DNA of 64,000 nt, from contig NC_021672.1 of assembly GCF_000247815.1 (NCBI RefSeq), forward strand, positions 70,852,303 to 70,916,302, in the 5' to 3' direction. The position numbers and the translations under genes are program-made. Of the stretch, positions 52,303-64,000 are shown piece after piece. How positions within the stretch are numbered: the first letter of the stretch is position 1; the number at the start of each line of letters is the position of its first letter. A model generated the notes under the pieces. The model had not been told where the DNA came from. It worked only from the letters and a program-made list of their open reading frames with translations, and searched no databases. Source of the DNA: Ficedula albicollis. Lineage: Eukaryota > Chordata > Aves > Passeriformes > Muscicapidae.

Positions 52303-55300
52303 TATATTCCTCATCCATAACTTCCAAAGTTGTCAGTTATAAAAGTAAATGCAAAATCTTGGAGAGATTTAGCTTAAAATTTGTGTGTATGGTTTATAAT
52401 TGAAAAAAATGCAAAGAGAAGGACACACTTTCCTTGTGCAAGATGCAAGAGCAGGATGTTTTTTAAATGGTTAATCAAGCATATTTGTAAAAAAAGCTTT
52501 ATTTTTCATATTGTGCCTGTCAACCTCTCCTGGTTTCAGGAAACTGGTTTCAGTTAGGCCAAGCAGGACTCACTGTTTACATGATACAGGGCAAGAGGCT
52601 AATTGACACTTTCATTTCTCTTCTTATATTTCATATACATGTAGGAAAGGTCCAAAAGAGAGAAGCTGCAATCACATGGACTTCTGAGGTTAAAATAGCC
52701 TGACTGGGAGAAGTACTATTAAGCTGCATTTGTGCTCTTTATAATTTATGCCATGTGCTGATCTGTATTCAGAGTTACCACTTTGGGATTTTTTCCAGGC
52801 CTGGAGTTTGGGTTTGCAGATGTGCTATCATTTTGTTACTACGCTTTGAATTTGTTCCTCTGTGTTTTTCCTTTTTTAAATATAAGATGCTACAGAATGG
52901 CAGGACTGAAAGTGGTTGTTCTAAATGGCATTCATAACTTCTTCTAGGTGTGTAATTTTACCTTAGCCAAGACCCTCTTTAGGTTTCCAAGCTCTAAAAT
53001 TAATATGCAACTACTTTTTCTTGCTTTTTTGTCATAACTTGATGAGGGTTTTCTTGAAGCCTCTAAGTGTATATAACTGAGATGCCAGAGCACTGTAATG
53101 CTGATTTTTTTATTTGTGTCTTCTGTAGCAGGCCAGGGAATCCAAAATCATTTAGACAATCTTAAAAAAAAAATCATTCTTTCTGAGTATTATACTTAGC
53201 CACGTTATTCACAGTTGTTTAGGTCTTATTGAGATATATTAGGATAAAAATAAACAGAAAAGTTCCTCTTGATGTTAGGATACAGTAAAATCCCCTTTAA
53301 GAAGCATTTTAAACTTCACATGCAGTTTTTGGTTCTGCCCTGCTGCGTGAATGAAGCTGTGCTCTGCGGTCTGCAGGCCAATACTGAAAATACATTTTTG
53401 GGAACATGAGGAGCTGTGGTCTGACTGCAAGGCAGGCTGAGCTACAGACCCGTGTGCTCCTGCTCCCTCTCCCAGGTCCTCCTCCACTGCACTAATTTAG
53501 GACACTAACACAGCAATAAAATGTCCACATTTTTCTGAAGTTAGTTTTCTGCTGGCTTAGTGCACTGAAGTGGCAATCCATAAGTCTCAGACAGCACAAG
53601 GCAAGGTTTGAAACTTATGTCTCATGTCGTGGGAAGGAGATGGCTGACAGGAAGCTGCTAGAGTGGCCTGAACTGCAACTTCAGCTGGAGAACCAAAAGC
53701 CACTCCTTGCCTTCTGGTCTTCATTCATAGCCTGGGTAATGTGCCGAGATCTCTGTGTCTAATAAACTTGCCCTGCTTTATTATCCATCCCTTTTCAGCT
53801 TTTCCTCTTGATAGAAGGTTTGTCCTGCTCCTGACCTGAGAGGCCTCCTTCCTTTGCCAGCTGCCTCCCTTATCAGCAGAGTATCCAAGATTTGGGGTGG
53901 TGTTTTCTGTAAAGGGTCCGCGCTGCAAGAGTTCCGTCCCACCGTCATCCTGTCACTCATTCCTCGTTCTGAGCTGGGTGGGTTCATTAGACTGATTAAA
54001 GTAAGTGTCTGGATTGAGAGGGTTAAAGAGCATCCATCTGTTCTGGATTTACTGCTGCTTCAGTGGAGGCAGGAGGGCCAGGAATTAGTGAGTGGCTTAG
54101 TCCAGTTCTCACTGCTGGCAGCTGACAGGAGCACTGATGAGGTGATAATGAACTAAAAAGTCTGCCCTGTTGGCTGGGTGGGAAAGGGACCCAGACAGTG
54201 GGCAAGTCTCACACTGGTCCTTGCCAAGATTTTCACGTTTTAATAGAATCCATCTAAAGCAAAATTAACAAGTATACGTTCCTGGACAAGTTTCAGTATT
54301 GTAACTTATCACCGGCGGATGCGAAAGAAATCCATACGGTGACATTTGCAGCAGGGCTCATGCACCCAACCAAACAGTGGTAGTGGCACCAACAAGAGTG
54401 TTTGTCAAATGCACAATAAGATGCACAATAACTTCTTTTAAAGTACCATCTGAGGTTGTGCAGAACACTCCCCTTCCATCTTACTTCTGACCTTTGGTGG
54501 CACTTACTAACGTTTTTGACTGTAAAAATTGAACCTTGAAATATTCTGATCAGGATTTGAGATACATCCTAAAGGCATTGCTTTGTTTTCCCTTCACTGC
54601 TTCAAATGCTGCAAAGCCTTTTTTTTCCTTACTTTTTCTTTAAACCTCTGTCTTTCATTAGAACATATTCCAGGTTGCTTGTAGCCTCACAATATTTTAC
54701 TTTTGACACGAGCCCAGCTAATGCCAAGCATGAGTGTTCATTATATGTCTGTGGTAGCACAGTGTGGATATACTGCCATGTCAAGGTGTAAGAAGCACTT
54801 CAGGCTGGTTGGGGTAGCTGAGGAATACAGTGTAGGCACTCACCAGGCTTCTTACATTGACATATGGTGTTCTTCTCAACTTACTTGTTGCTGACAGCCT
54901 TAATAATGGTTCAAGGTTTTACAGGCCTTTAATTTGTAAAGAGTCTGCAGAGAGTACGAGCGTGAAATGTCTTAGCAAGAGTTTGTCTTTTTTGTAGACA
55001 ACAATGCTGAGTTTTGCAAGCTGGGTTAGAAGCTGTTTATTCCGTAGCTGAAGTGTTTGGAAGGCAACTTCATTCATAGAGGGAAAACCTCTCTGACCTT
55101 TGTGCAGAGCACTGAGAGGGAAGATCGTGACCCCAGAGTCTCCAGTGGCTGTTGATTGAAACCTTGTGTTTCAAGAAATAGATGTTTAAAAACACTTCCT
55201 TATAAGGCCCGGGCTGCATAGACTGACTTTTTTTTATAGCATTTTAACTATTTTTGTAAAAGGTGTTTCTTCCCCTACCCCCCTTCTGATCCTACCAGAA

Positions 55301-55961
55301 AGGGCTAACTCAGCACAATCTTTAGTGTGACCCTTAGGCTGAATGCAATTTTGTCATTATAAATATGACTTAAATTGATACAGCTTCTTTTGCTAAGCCC
55401 ATAGACCCAAGCTGTCTCTGCATGTGTGTCTACATGACTGTAACAATGTCTGCATTCAAGAGCTTGCCCATGTCAATTGCAGGGATATATTTTGTAGGTA
55501 CAAACCAATCCAAAAAGGAAAAAATAAGTAAGTTCAGCCTTGAGAAAAGACTACAAGTATAATGGGTGGGATTGGATGTGAGGGATGTTGGGAACCATGT
55601 AAAAACCTTGTAAAAATATAATTTGCATGTTTCATTGTTAGCAGTCAGAAAGACTAAAATAAATACTTTCATATAATTTATTTGATGTTTCTATACGTCT
55701 TTCTATTCAGAGGCAGAATTCAGGAATTTCAGAATTTCTTACTTCATCTGCCTTGTTCACATAGACTTTAATCAGTATTTGAAAACATAGGAATGCAAAT
55801 AGTCCTGCTTATACAGTCAAAGTACCTAACCACTTTCAGATTAGATGTGTCCCTTCTTAATTGGCAAACTGCTGTGGTTTGTTAGCTCTACCAGTGCCCA
55901 TCATCTGGTATGGTCAGGGCTCCAACAACCTTCTTTGCTACCAAAGGAATTGCTCCTTACA

Positions 55962-58593
55962 TGGTGCCTGATCTGTACCATGAATGTGGTGATTCATGAG
56001 AGGGGATTATTTTTAACCTGGTATATGTGGAAGAGGTACCAAGGAGCTGGCACCATGGACTGTTATTTATGACTTGCAAAAAGCAGTCTCTTTTATGTGC
56101 ATTATGGTTGTAGTTTGCAGGTTTCAAATTAATTAAAACTGATGTATGTTTTTTCATTGTTTTACTTTGAGGGGAAAGGATATTTGTCTAAATTCAAAAT
56201 TTTAGGATAAAATGAGATGTGGTTCTTAAGTGGCCACTAATCTCAAAAAGGAGTCTGTCCATGAACCCCTTTTTCAAGAGTTCCTTGAAGCCAGCAGTGA
56301 CACTGAGCAGAGCTGCTAAGGTTCTTACAGCCATTCTATCTTAAAATGTTCCTTTTCTTCTAATAGAAATGGTGGAAGGTTACCAAATGGCATTCTTGAA
56401 TCTGTCACAGGAAAGGGCTTTTTTTTGGTTTTGATCAGATCAGCATTGTCAGAATTTCTCCTAAAATATCTTAAGAGCACAAGATTCAGAAGTTCTTGCC
56501 TGAACAGATGAAAATTCAGTCATCTGTTCTGTAATTATTTAGTAAGGATATACTACTGCTGATTTACTTTGTGTTACATTCATTTGTTGCTGGTACGTGT
56601 CTACTATTCGTGTCTAAAATAGAAACCATTTGATAGAGAGAACACAACTTTTTGCCATAGAAAAACAACTAAATGTGTAGATTTCAGAAGGATACTGATG
56701 TCATCCTGGTCTCATTATCCTTATGAGTCTTAAAAACCAGAATGCACTGGTTTTAAACTTGATTGTGGGTTAGAAAATGCCAAGTAATTTTCTACCCCAA
56801 AGTAATTTTTCCTTCAGTTTTTCTTATTCTCCCCTTCTCTTTTCTGTTTATTATTCTCACAAGTCAGGGTGTGTCAGAGTTGCTGATTCTGCATGGTCAC
56901 CATTCCAATCTGCTTTAATTTCTTACTGATCTTTAATGATTTTCCAATCCTGAAAGATCGTTCTCAGCAACCCAGGTGGCTGCTTTCCACAGGAAGTTTG
57001 AGAATAGGGTGAGAGCATGTTTCATGCCATCCTATAGGGCTAAAGGGAAGCACTTAAGCCTAGGAAACATTTCCTTTTGAATAAGATTGTACAGAACCTT
57101 TGGCTTCTTCCAGGGCTTTATTGACATTGCTGCCATTGTGATTAAGTTTCTTGGTATTGCTGACTATTGTGATGGCATAGAGCCAAAATCATTGCTGCTT
57201 TTGGCTGAGCAGGAAAAAAGACAGCATGAAAATGTTTTTGGCAGGTAAAAAAAAAACATTTTGTCAAAACTGGAGAGTGGTGCCTGATCTGTACCATGAA
57301 TGTGGTGATTCATGAGAGGGGATTATTTTTAACCTGGTATATGTGGAAGAGGTACCAAGGAGCTGGCACCATGGACTGTTATTTATGACTTGCAAAAAGC
57401 AGTCTCTTTTATGTGCATTATGGTTGTAGTTTGCAGGTTTCAAATTAATTAAAACTGATGTATGTTTTTTCATTGTTTTACTTTGAGGGGAAAGGATATT
57501 TGTCTAAATTCAAAATTTTAGGATAAAATGAGATGTGGTTCTTAAGTGGCCACTAATCTCAAAAAGGAGTCTGTCCATGAACCCCTTTTTCAAGAGTTCC
57601 TTGAAGCCAGCAGTGACACTGAGCAGAGCTGCTAAGGTTCTTACAGCCATTCTATCTTAAAATGTTCCTTTTCTTCTAATAGAAATGGTGGAAGGTTACC
57701 AAATGGCATTCTTGAATCTGTCACAGGAAAGGGCTTTTTTTTGGTTTTGATCAGATCAGCATTGTCAGAATTTCTCCTAAAATATCTTAAGAGCACAAGA
57801 TTCAGAAGTTCTTGCCTGAACAGATGAAAATTCAGTCATCTGTTCTGTAATTATTTAGTAAGGATATACTACTGCTGATTTACTTTGTGTTACATTCATT
57901 TGTTGCTGGTACGTGTCTACTATTCGTGTCTAAAATAGAAACCATTTGATAGAGAGAACACAACTTTTTGCCATAGAAAAACAACTAAATGTGTAGATTT
58001 CAGAAGGATACTGATGTCATCCTGGTCTCATTATCCTTATGAGTCTTAAAAACCAGAATGCACTGGTTTTAAACTTGATTGTGGGTTAGAAAATGCCAAG
58101 TAATTTTCTACCCCAAAGTAATTTTTCCTTCAGTTTTTCTTATTCTCCCCTTCTCTTTTCTGTTTATTATTCTCACAAGTCAGGGTGTGTCAGAGTTGCT
58201 GATTCTGCATGGTCACCATTCCAATCTGCTTTAATTTCTTACTGATCTTTAATGATTTTCCAATCCTGAAAGATCGTTCTCAGCAACCCAGGTGGCTGCT
58301 TTCCACAGGAAGTTTGAGAATAGGGTGAGAGCATGTTTCATGCCATCCTATAGGGCTAAAGGGAAGCACTTAAGCCTAGGAAACATTTCCTTTTGAATAA
58401 GATTGTACAGAACCTTTGGCTTCTTCCAGGGCTTTATTGACATTGCTGCCATTGTGATTAAGTTTCTTGGTATTGCTGACTATTGTGATGGCATAGAGCC
58501 AAAATCATTGCTGCTTTTGGCTGAGCAGGAAAAAAGACAGCATGAAAATGTTTTTGGCAGGTAAAAAAAAAACATTTTGTCAAAACTGGAGAG
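55962..58593. repeat. Tandem duplication, period 1316 bp, 2 apparently identical copies
   Basis: TGGTGCCTGATCTGTACC at 55962 recurs at 57278, and both copies end in TTTTGTCAAAACTGGAGAG at 57277 and 58593. Every segment I compared is identical, including the A10 homopolymer near the ends, and the spacing is constant, so there is no indel. It is either a very recent duplication or a false assembly duplication. Confidence 0.96.
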
Positions 58594-58764
58594 TTGATTG
58601 TTGTGTCCTTGTATCATACTAGAATCCAAGCTAATTTTTTAACACCACAATTTTCAGTATTGTTCATGGCAGAGGTGCTGTTGATTGTTGTGTCCTTGTA
58701 TCATACTAGAATTGAAGCTAATTTTTTAACACCACAATTTTCAATATTGTTCATGGCAGAGGTG
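58594..58764. repeat. Tandem duplication, period 87 bp, 2 copies
   Basis: TTGATTGTTGTGTCCTTG at 58594 recurs at 58681. Copies differ at AGAATCCAAGC versus AGAATTGAAGC and CAGTATTG versus CAATATTG. It directly abuts the second 1316-bp copy. Confidence 0.92.
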
Positions 58765-59193
58765 AGGCAGCATTTAAGAAATAACCTTTCCTTGCTGAAT
58801 ACATAGAACAGGTAAAAAGTGAACTGTTTGAGTGGACTTCCCTGCTGTGGTTCGTTGCTTTTTGGGAATCTCATTTTGAAGAGCAGGTGCCCCTGATCTT
58901 CCCTACCAGCTCAGCTGCATCTTCCTTCATCCAGTGGAGTTTTCCTTCTGTGCGGGGTGCATGGTGATAGGTCTTTCATTTCTTCACATTCCAGAATGCC
59001 CATGACTGCAATCAGTCTCTTTTTGTAAAAGCTGATCTTTTCCTCCTCCAGCCTGAAGTGTTAAGGAAGTCCCCTTCTGAGCACCAGTCCATACCTAGAA
59101 CTTTAAAAGCCATCTCTGGCATGGGAATGGATGGGCTTACTTCCAATGAGACTTTTCCCTCTCATGTTACGAGTATATTTCTAAGCTGGTCTT

Positions 59194-59274
59194 GGAACAT
59201 AAAAATATGTCTGTGGTGGGTTAGGTTTGGTTAGGAACATCAAAATATGTCTGTGGTGGGTTAGCTTTGGTTAA
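59194..59274. repeat. Tandem duplication, period 40 bp, 2 copies
   Basis: GGAACATAAAAATATGTCTG at 59194 recurs as GGAACATCAAAATATGTCTG at 59234, followed in each by GTGGTGGGTTAG. Confidence 0.9.
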
Positions 59275-59300
59275 GGGCCACTCACTCATCCTCCTCAACA

Positions 59301-59463
59301 CAACAGGAGTAGAAGATAGAATGAGAAAATTCATGCATCATGGTAAAGACATGGAGATGCTGATTACTGTCATGGGCAAAACANGGGAGTAGAAGATAGG
59401 ATGAGAAAATTCATGCATCATGGTAAAGACAGGGAGATGCTGATTACTGTCATGGGCAAAACA
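59301..59463. repeat. Tandem duplication, period 80 bp, 2 copies, with an N at 59384
   Basis: GGAGTAGAAGATAGAATGAG at about 59306 recurs at about 59386 with GATAGGATGAG, and both copies end in CATGGGCAAAACA. A single undetermined base at 59384 lies exactly at the copy junction. Confidence 0.92.
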
Positions 59464-59641
59464 AACTCACCTTGGAGAAAATGAATATGTTGCCCGTTAA
59501 AGGTTTGGGTAATGAGGAACCAAGTCAAACAATAACACAGCACCTTTCCAGTCCCATTTCCTACACTCCCCTTCAGTCCAGCGCTCCAGACTCCTCTGCT
59601 CTCTCAGTACAGGGTGGTATGGTCAGTACAGCTTCTCTGAG

Positions 59642-60243
59642 GATTTGGTTTAGAAGGGGCCTTCAAGGTCATCTAGTTCACCCCCCCTGCCATGAGTAAG
59701 GGCATCTTCCACTGGACCAGGTTGCTCCAAGNNNNNNNNNNNNNNNNNNNNNNNNNNNNNNNNNNNNNNNNNNNNNNNNNNNNNNNNNNNNNNNNNNNNN
59801 NNNNNNNNNNNNNNNNNNNNNNNNNNNNNNNNNNNNNNNNNNNNNNNNNNNNNNNNNNNNNNNNNNNNNNNNNNNNNNNNNNNNNNNNNNNNNNNNNNNN
59901 NNNNNNNNNNNNNNNNNNNNNNNNNNNNNNNNNNNNNNNNNNNNNNNNNNNNNNNNNNNNNNNNNNNNNNNNNNNNNNNNNNNNNNNNNNNNNNNNNNNN
60001 NNNNNNNNNNNNNNNNNNNNNNNNNNNNNNNNNNNNNNNNNNNNNNNNNNNNNNNNNNNNNNNNNNNNNNNNNNNNNNNNNNNNNNNNNNNNNNNNNNNN
60101 NNNNNNNNNNNNNNNNNNNNNNNNNNNNNNNNNNNNNNNNNNNNNNNNNNNNNNNNNNNNNNNNNNNNNNNNNNNNNNNNNNNNNNNNNNNNNNGATGGG
60201 GCATCCTCAACTTCTGTGAGAAACCTGTTCCAGTGTGTCACCA
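59642..60243 (-). mobile_element. CR1 LINE 3' fragment (antisense), interrupted by the assembly gap
   Basis: Left of the gap, AGGGGCCTTCAAGGTCATCT, then CCCCCTGCCATGAGTAAGG and GGACCAGGTTGCTCCAAG match reverse-complement CR1. Right of the gap, GATGGGGCATCCTCAACTTC and AACCTGTTCCAGTGTGTCAC continue the same element. In CR1 these two blocks are normally only a few tens of bases apart. Confidence 0.85.
59732..60194. other. Assembly gap (463 N)
   Basis: An unbroken run of N. It lies inside an antisense CR1 fragment, with recognisable CR1 sequence on both sides. Reading frames spanning it are meaningless. Confidence 0.99.
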
Positions 60244-60299
60244 AATCCTGACTTTTCCCCCAAATCTAGCAGAGCAAGCAAAGTAGCCTCACAGTATTT

Positions 60300-60778
60300 C
60301 ATCCATTGTGTCTGAGAGCCTTCTCCAGCCCCACAGCTCTTTCCTTGCACCAGTGTGGGCTTTCCTCATGGGGCTGCAGTTCTTCAGGAAACGATCTGCT
60401 CTCATGTGGGCTCTAAGGGGGCAGCAGTGGCTGTCTGCTCCACCATGGGCTGTCCATGGGATTCAGCAGATCTGTACCTTGCACCTGGAGCACCTCTTTC
60501 CCCTCCTCCTTCTCTGATCTTGGTCTTCCCAATGCTGTTTTTCACCCTTTTCCCCCCATGCCCTTTCCTTTACCTGTGTGGCAGGTTTTGCCCTTTCTAA
60601 AACACGTTTTCCAGAGATGACACCAGCTGGGCTGAGGAGCTGAATGGTATCCTGCAGTGGATGCTCTGGAGCCATCAGGAGCTGGCCATGTCCAGCACAG
60701 GGCAGCCCTGATCTCTTCTCCCAGAGGCTCCTGCAATCCCTCTGCTGCCAGCACCTTGTCATGGACACCCAATAGAGA
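60300..60778 (+). mobile_element. Probable degenerate LTR-type (endogenous retroviral) repeat fragment
   Basis: The stretch has GGGCTGCAGTTCTTCAGG, GCTGTCTGCTCCACCATGG, CACCTGGAGCACCTCTTTCC, CTCCTTCTCTGATCTTGG, TCTCCCAGAGGCTCCTGC and the ending CACCCAATAGAG. This order resembles an abundant avian interspersed repeat that I associate with ERV LTRs, and its GC content is higher than the surrounding intron. No viral coding region is visible. A non-LTR or unclassified repeat is possible. Confidence 0.45.
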
Positions 60779-62531
60779 ATCAAATGATATTTAAAATTTT
60801 CATTACAGGGAAGTTACAACAGCGTAACAATGCTTACTAATGCACTACCGTGCCACTTGCTGAGTGACAAAGAATATTTTCTTCGTGGGAAGAGGGAATT
60901 TATTTTCCATGTTGGGTTTTAACTCTTGCATAGATGTAGACAAGGCTGCTGGTACAGGAGGTCAGAGCTACACGGGGAGGCTCTGCTCTTTATCTAGGTG
61001 TCAAATATGCTTCAAACATGGGAAAACACTTCTTTATGCAGCAGGTCCTGAGGCTTTGTGGCCACAGAGAAGTCTGCACTGTGGAGACAGTGTCTGCAGG
61101 ATCAAACGTGGCTTAGACAGATTCCTGTACAACAGGTCCATAAGTGGATGTTGGAATGAGCTTAGATAGGGATGTGCTGTTTAATATCCTTAGGACTGTA
61201 ATTCTGGCAAAATATGAGTGACTGGGCCAATGGACAGTGTTACAGGTTATAATAGACCTGAAGAAATGCAACCGAGAGAAAAGCATGGCAGTGAGGTCTG
61301 AAAGGCTGAAATTACAGACTGTATTCTGTAGAACACAGAGTACTGAAATTAAGGAGACAACATTGAGCCCAAATGAATTTGGAATCGTTCAAGGAAGATG
61401 CTGAGAACATCACGGACTTTTGTCTAAAAAGACAAGCAGCAGAATTCTGTTTGTCCCATAGGTGGGTGTGGTATAACACTAAGAATCTACAGATATTTTT
61501 GTCATATGGCTTTAATCCTCTTTCTCTTAAGAATGTCTCTTTCTGAAATGTTTCTGTATATTATCAAGTGTCAAAGTGGATCAGATCTAAGTGGTTAGTT
61601 GGAGTTGAGGTCTCTTCAATTACCTTGATTGCTGGTGAAAACAGCAAGACTTAATTGGAGGAAGCAGATCTGGAGTTCTTTCAGAAGTACCTACAAACAG
61701 CTTTTAAGAAGTTTGATCACACAGTTTGAATCTTTGCAACCTAAAAATTAAGTTTGCTTTAGGTTTCCCTATAATGGAAATATCTATCTGATTGCCTTTT
61801 GCTACAATTGCATTCATGTTTTTATTCCTCTTTATTGTAACTTTATCTTGCTTTACCTCAGATTTTTCCATTAATTTCAGGAAATAAGAGCCTGACATGG
61901 TAATGCTTGTGAGTGAAGCCTGGTCCTTGGCATCCTGATGTTTGAACTTTATGGATTAGAATTGTTGTCTCACAGCAATCAGGTTCACCCTTCTTGTGTC
62001 TGACAGGGAACAGAGGGGACTAAGCCAAAACCAGAGCCCCCAGAGGAAGGGCATTAGGCCTGTCTTTTCCAAAGTGAATGGTTTCCCTTCTAAACAGTCT
62101 CTGGAAAGAAGCTTAGTAATTCCTTAGGGAGGCAAGTTATAAAACTTGAGATGCAGATATTTAAATCCTATGAGCCAGCCAGCAGTAGTGGAATTGGCTG
62201 TCAGAACTTGTAAAAATCTCAACCAATCTCTTTTATTGTCTTGTGGCTGCAGCAGTGAGGCATCTCAGCTTGTGCAGGGTGAACTTTCCCCACCTTATCC
62301 TGTTTGCTACTGTTCATGTGAATACAAATGGCAGCGCAAGTTATATCCAGAGGAAGCAACTTCAGGGTGCAAAAGGTTATCACAGAGATCCTTTCATCTG
62401 CTGAAATGTAAGAACACGAGAATTTGTATCCATCGTACCTGAGGGGCTGCAGAAATGACTGGAGCCCAGTCACGGATCTATTCGATTTTAGTGAGTGGTG
62501 CTGCCTGCAGTATTTCAGATTCTTGTGTACG

Positions 62532-62762
62532 GTATTTTGAGCTGGCAGTTGTTGAATGTATGGAGGAATTTCCATTTGCACGCCAGTTCAGAGTCCTAGA
62601 GTGTTTGGGAGGTTATATATTTTGAGCTGTGTAATTTTCACTGGCAGTTGTTGAATGTATGGAGGAATTTCCATTGTATTTTGAGCTGGCAGTTGTTGAA
62701 TGTATGGAGGAATTTCCATTTGCACGCCAGTTCAGAGTCCTAGAGTGTTTGGGAGGTTATAA
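62532..62762. repeat. Nested tandem duplication, period 144 bp, with an extra partial copy
   Basis: GTATTTTGAGCTGGCAGTTG at 62532 recurs at 62676, and both full copies end in GTTTGGGAGGTTATA. The core CTGGCAGTTGTTGAATGTAT is also present at 62641, giving three copies of the core within 145 bp. Confidence 0.92.
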
Positions 62763-64000
62763 CCTTTCCACTACAAAGGAATCCATATTATTTAAGGAAA
62801 TTCATAAGAAAAATTCTCTTACCTCCTGTTCCCTATGTTATGGATGATGCTGCCACAACTTGCAACATGATGTGACTCTTAACTGGAAATGACCTTCCTA
62901 ACTACAGATTGCAAACTTGAGGAGAGTAGTTCTGAATCCCTGTCTCGTGCATCAAGCCTCAGAAAATCTTTTTGCATTCAAGCTCTAGGCCCCAGTCTGG
63001 TTCTGGTGAGAATTCTGGTATGTTAGACAGCAGAGCAGTGTCATTTATGGAAATGTTCTGGTAGTTAGTGCTAGAAGAGAAATACTGCACTTGAAAGTGG
63101 TTATATGGTATGGTTGTCTTTGCCTGCACAGGAATTACCTTGGTGATCCTACTAAAGCAGGATTAGAAAGATCAGTGTGGATAGCAGCCATTTAGATAAT
63201 AAGACATTAATTCAGTAGTTCATGTTGTCCACCTTTTTATGCCTTAAGCTGTGATTTAAAGGATATCCATAAATAGCCACATGAAGTCTGTTATTTTGTG
63301 TCTTTTGAGAGACACAGAAGTCCTTAATACTGTAGCTTCTTGGCAGGTGTATAAGGTCTTGATCTAACAGTGTGCCTGTGCTGTAGAGATGTATTTGGAC
63401 ACTGCTGTGTTAAATCTGAAGCCCTAGGTCCTGTGCCAGTTCAGGAGTCAGCTGTATGCTCAACTTCAGATATATTTGTGTTATCATGGAATGTGCAACC
63501 CTGGCAACCTTGGTTGATTTGGGAACTCTGTATAAAAGGAGACGGAGTGATAATTGTTAGTAGTGTGGTTGCCCCTTGATTCAAAAAGAGGAATGTCTGC
63601 ATGCAACTTAGCTGGAAGAAAAACAAATTCTAGCACAGAAATCAACAAGTTAGACTATTGTTCTTCAACATGTGCTAGAAACTTATTTAATAAAATTCTG
63701 TATTTATAATTTGATCCAGTTTTTCCATCGAGTTGCATTTGCATTGCATAATCTCCTATCCTATTAAAAAATGCCTTTGGCACTTACAAAGTCCACTACA
63801 CTGACTGATCACTTGATTGCTCTTCATGCCTTCCATCCTTACAGTGGCATTAGCTCCAAATTTTGGCAGTGCTTGGTTTTGGTCACCACAGCAGTCCAGG
63901 CTCAGCTGTGTGGTATTTCAGAAGCAATTCCTGATCCTTCTGGAGCAGGAACAGCTGGATCCTTCTGGGTGGAGCAGCTTCTGTTACACAGTTGTGGTCA

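Noticed and set aside
59650..60244. Open frames of 175-188 codons
   Set aside because: They consist almost entirely of undetermined residues across the N gap.
63531..63538. TATAAAAG as a TATA-box promoter
   Set aside because: An isolated motif in AT-rich intron, with no adjacent first exon or initiator context visible.

Overview
The window looks like vertebrate, most probably avian, nuclear DNA: AT-rich, almost entirely intronic, with several fragments of the CR1 LINE family, the dominant interspersed repeat of birds and other sauropsids. There are no bacterial-type operons, no intact mobile-element coding regions and no RNA genes that I can recognise.

The only protein-coding gene I can support is on the + strand: three consecutive internal exons of ERC1 (ELKS/RAB6IP2/CAST2), a coiled-coil scaffold of the presynaptic active zone and of cortical exocytosis sites. 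The exons lie at 1679-1814, 21546-21677 and 37775-37935. Their phases join exactly (2/0, 0/0, 0/2) and together they encode about 143 consecutive residues of the C-terminal half of the coiled coil. They are separated by introns of 19.7 kb and 16.1 kb. The upstream intron runs off the left edge, and the downstream intron continues to the right edge (more than 26 kb) with no further exon recognised.

The introns hold: (1) one very long CTCCT pentanucleotide array of about 1.17 kb (4779-5947); (2) three long homopolymeric C tracts of 137, 301 and 167 bases, each sandwiched between T-runs that look duplicated, which may be sequencing or assembly artefacts; (3) at least 20 loci with local tandem duplications, periods 35 bp to 1316 bp, covering about 10 percent of the window and including a 1316-bp duplication with no difference seen and a 518-bp duplication whose breakpoint cuts a CR1 element; (4) CR1 fragments at about 6943, 27766, 28284, 32815 and 59642, the last interrupted by a 463-N assembly gap; (5) a probable degenerate LTR-type repeat at about 60300-60778; (6) a 15-bp perfect inverted repeat joined to an AT-rich tract near 22965-23060.

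I did not find a new gene system. The observations most worth checking are the unusual number of local tandem duplications, the poly-C tracts with their repeated flank pattern, and the run of duplications leading into the gap at 55962-60194. All of these need raw-read validation, because several could be assembly products.
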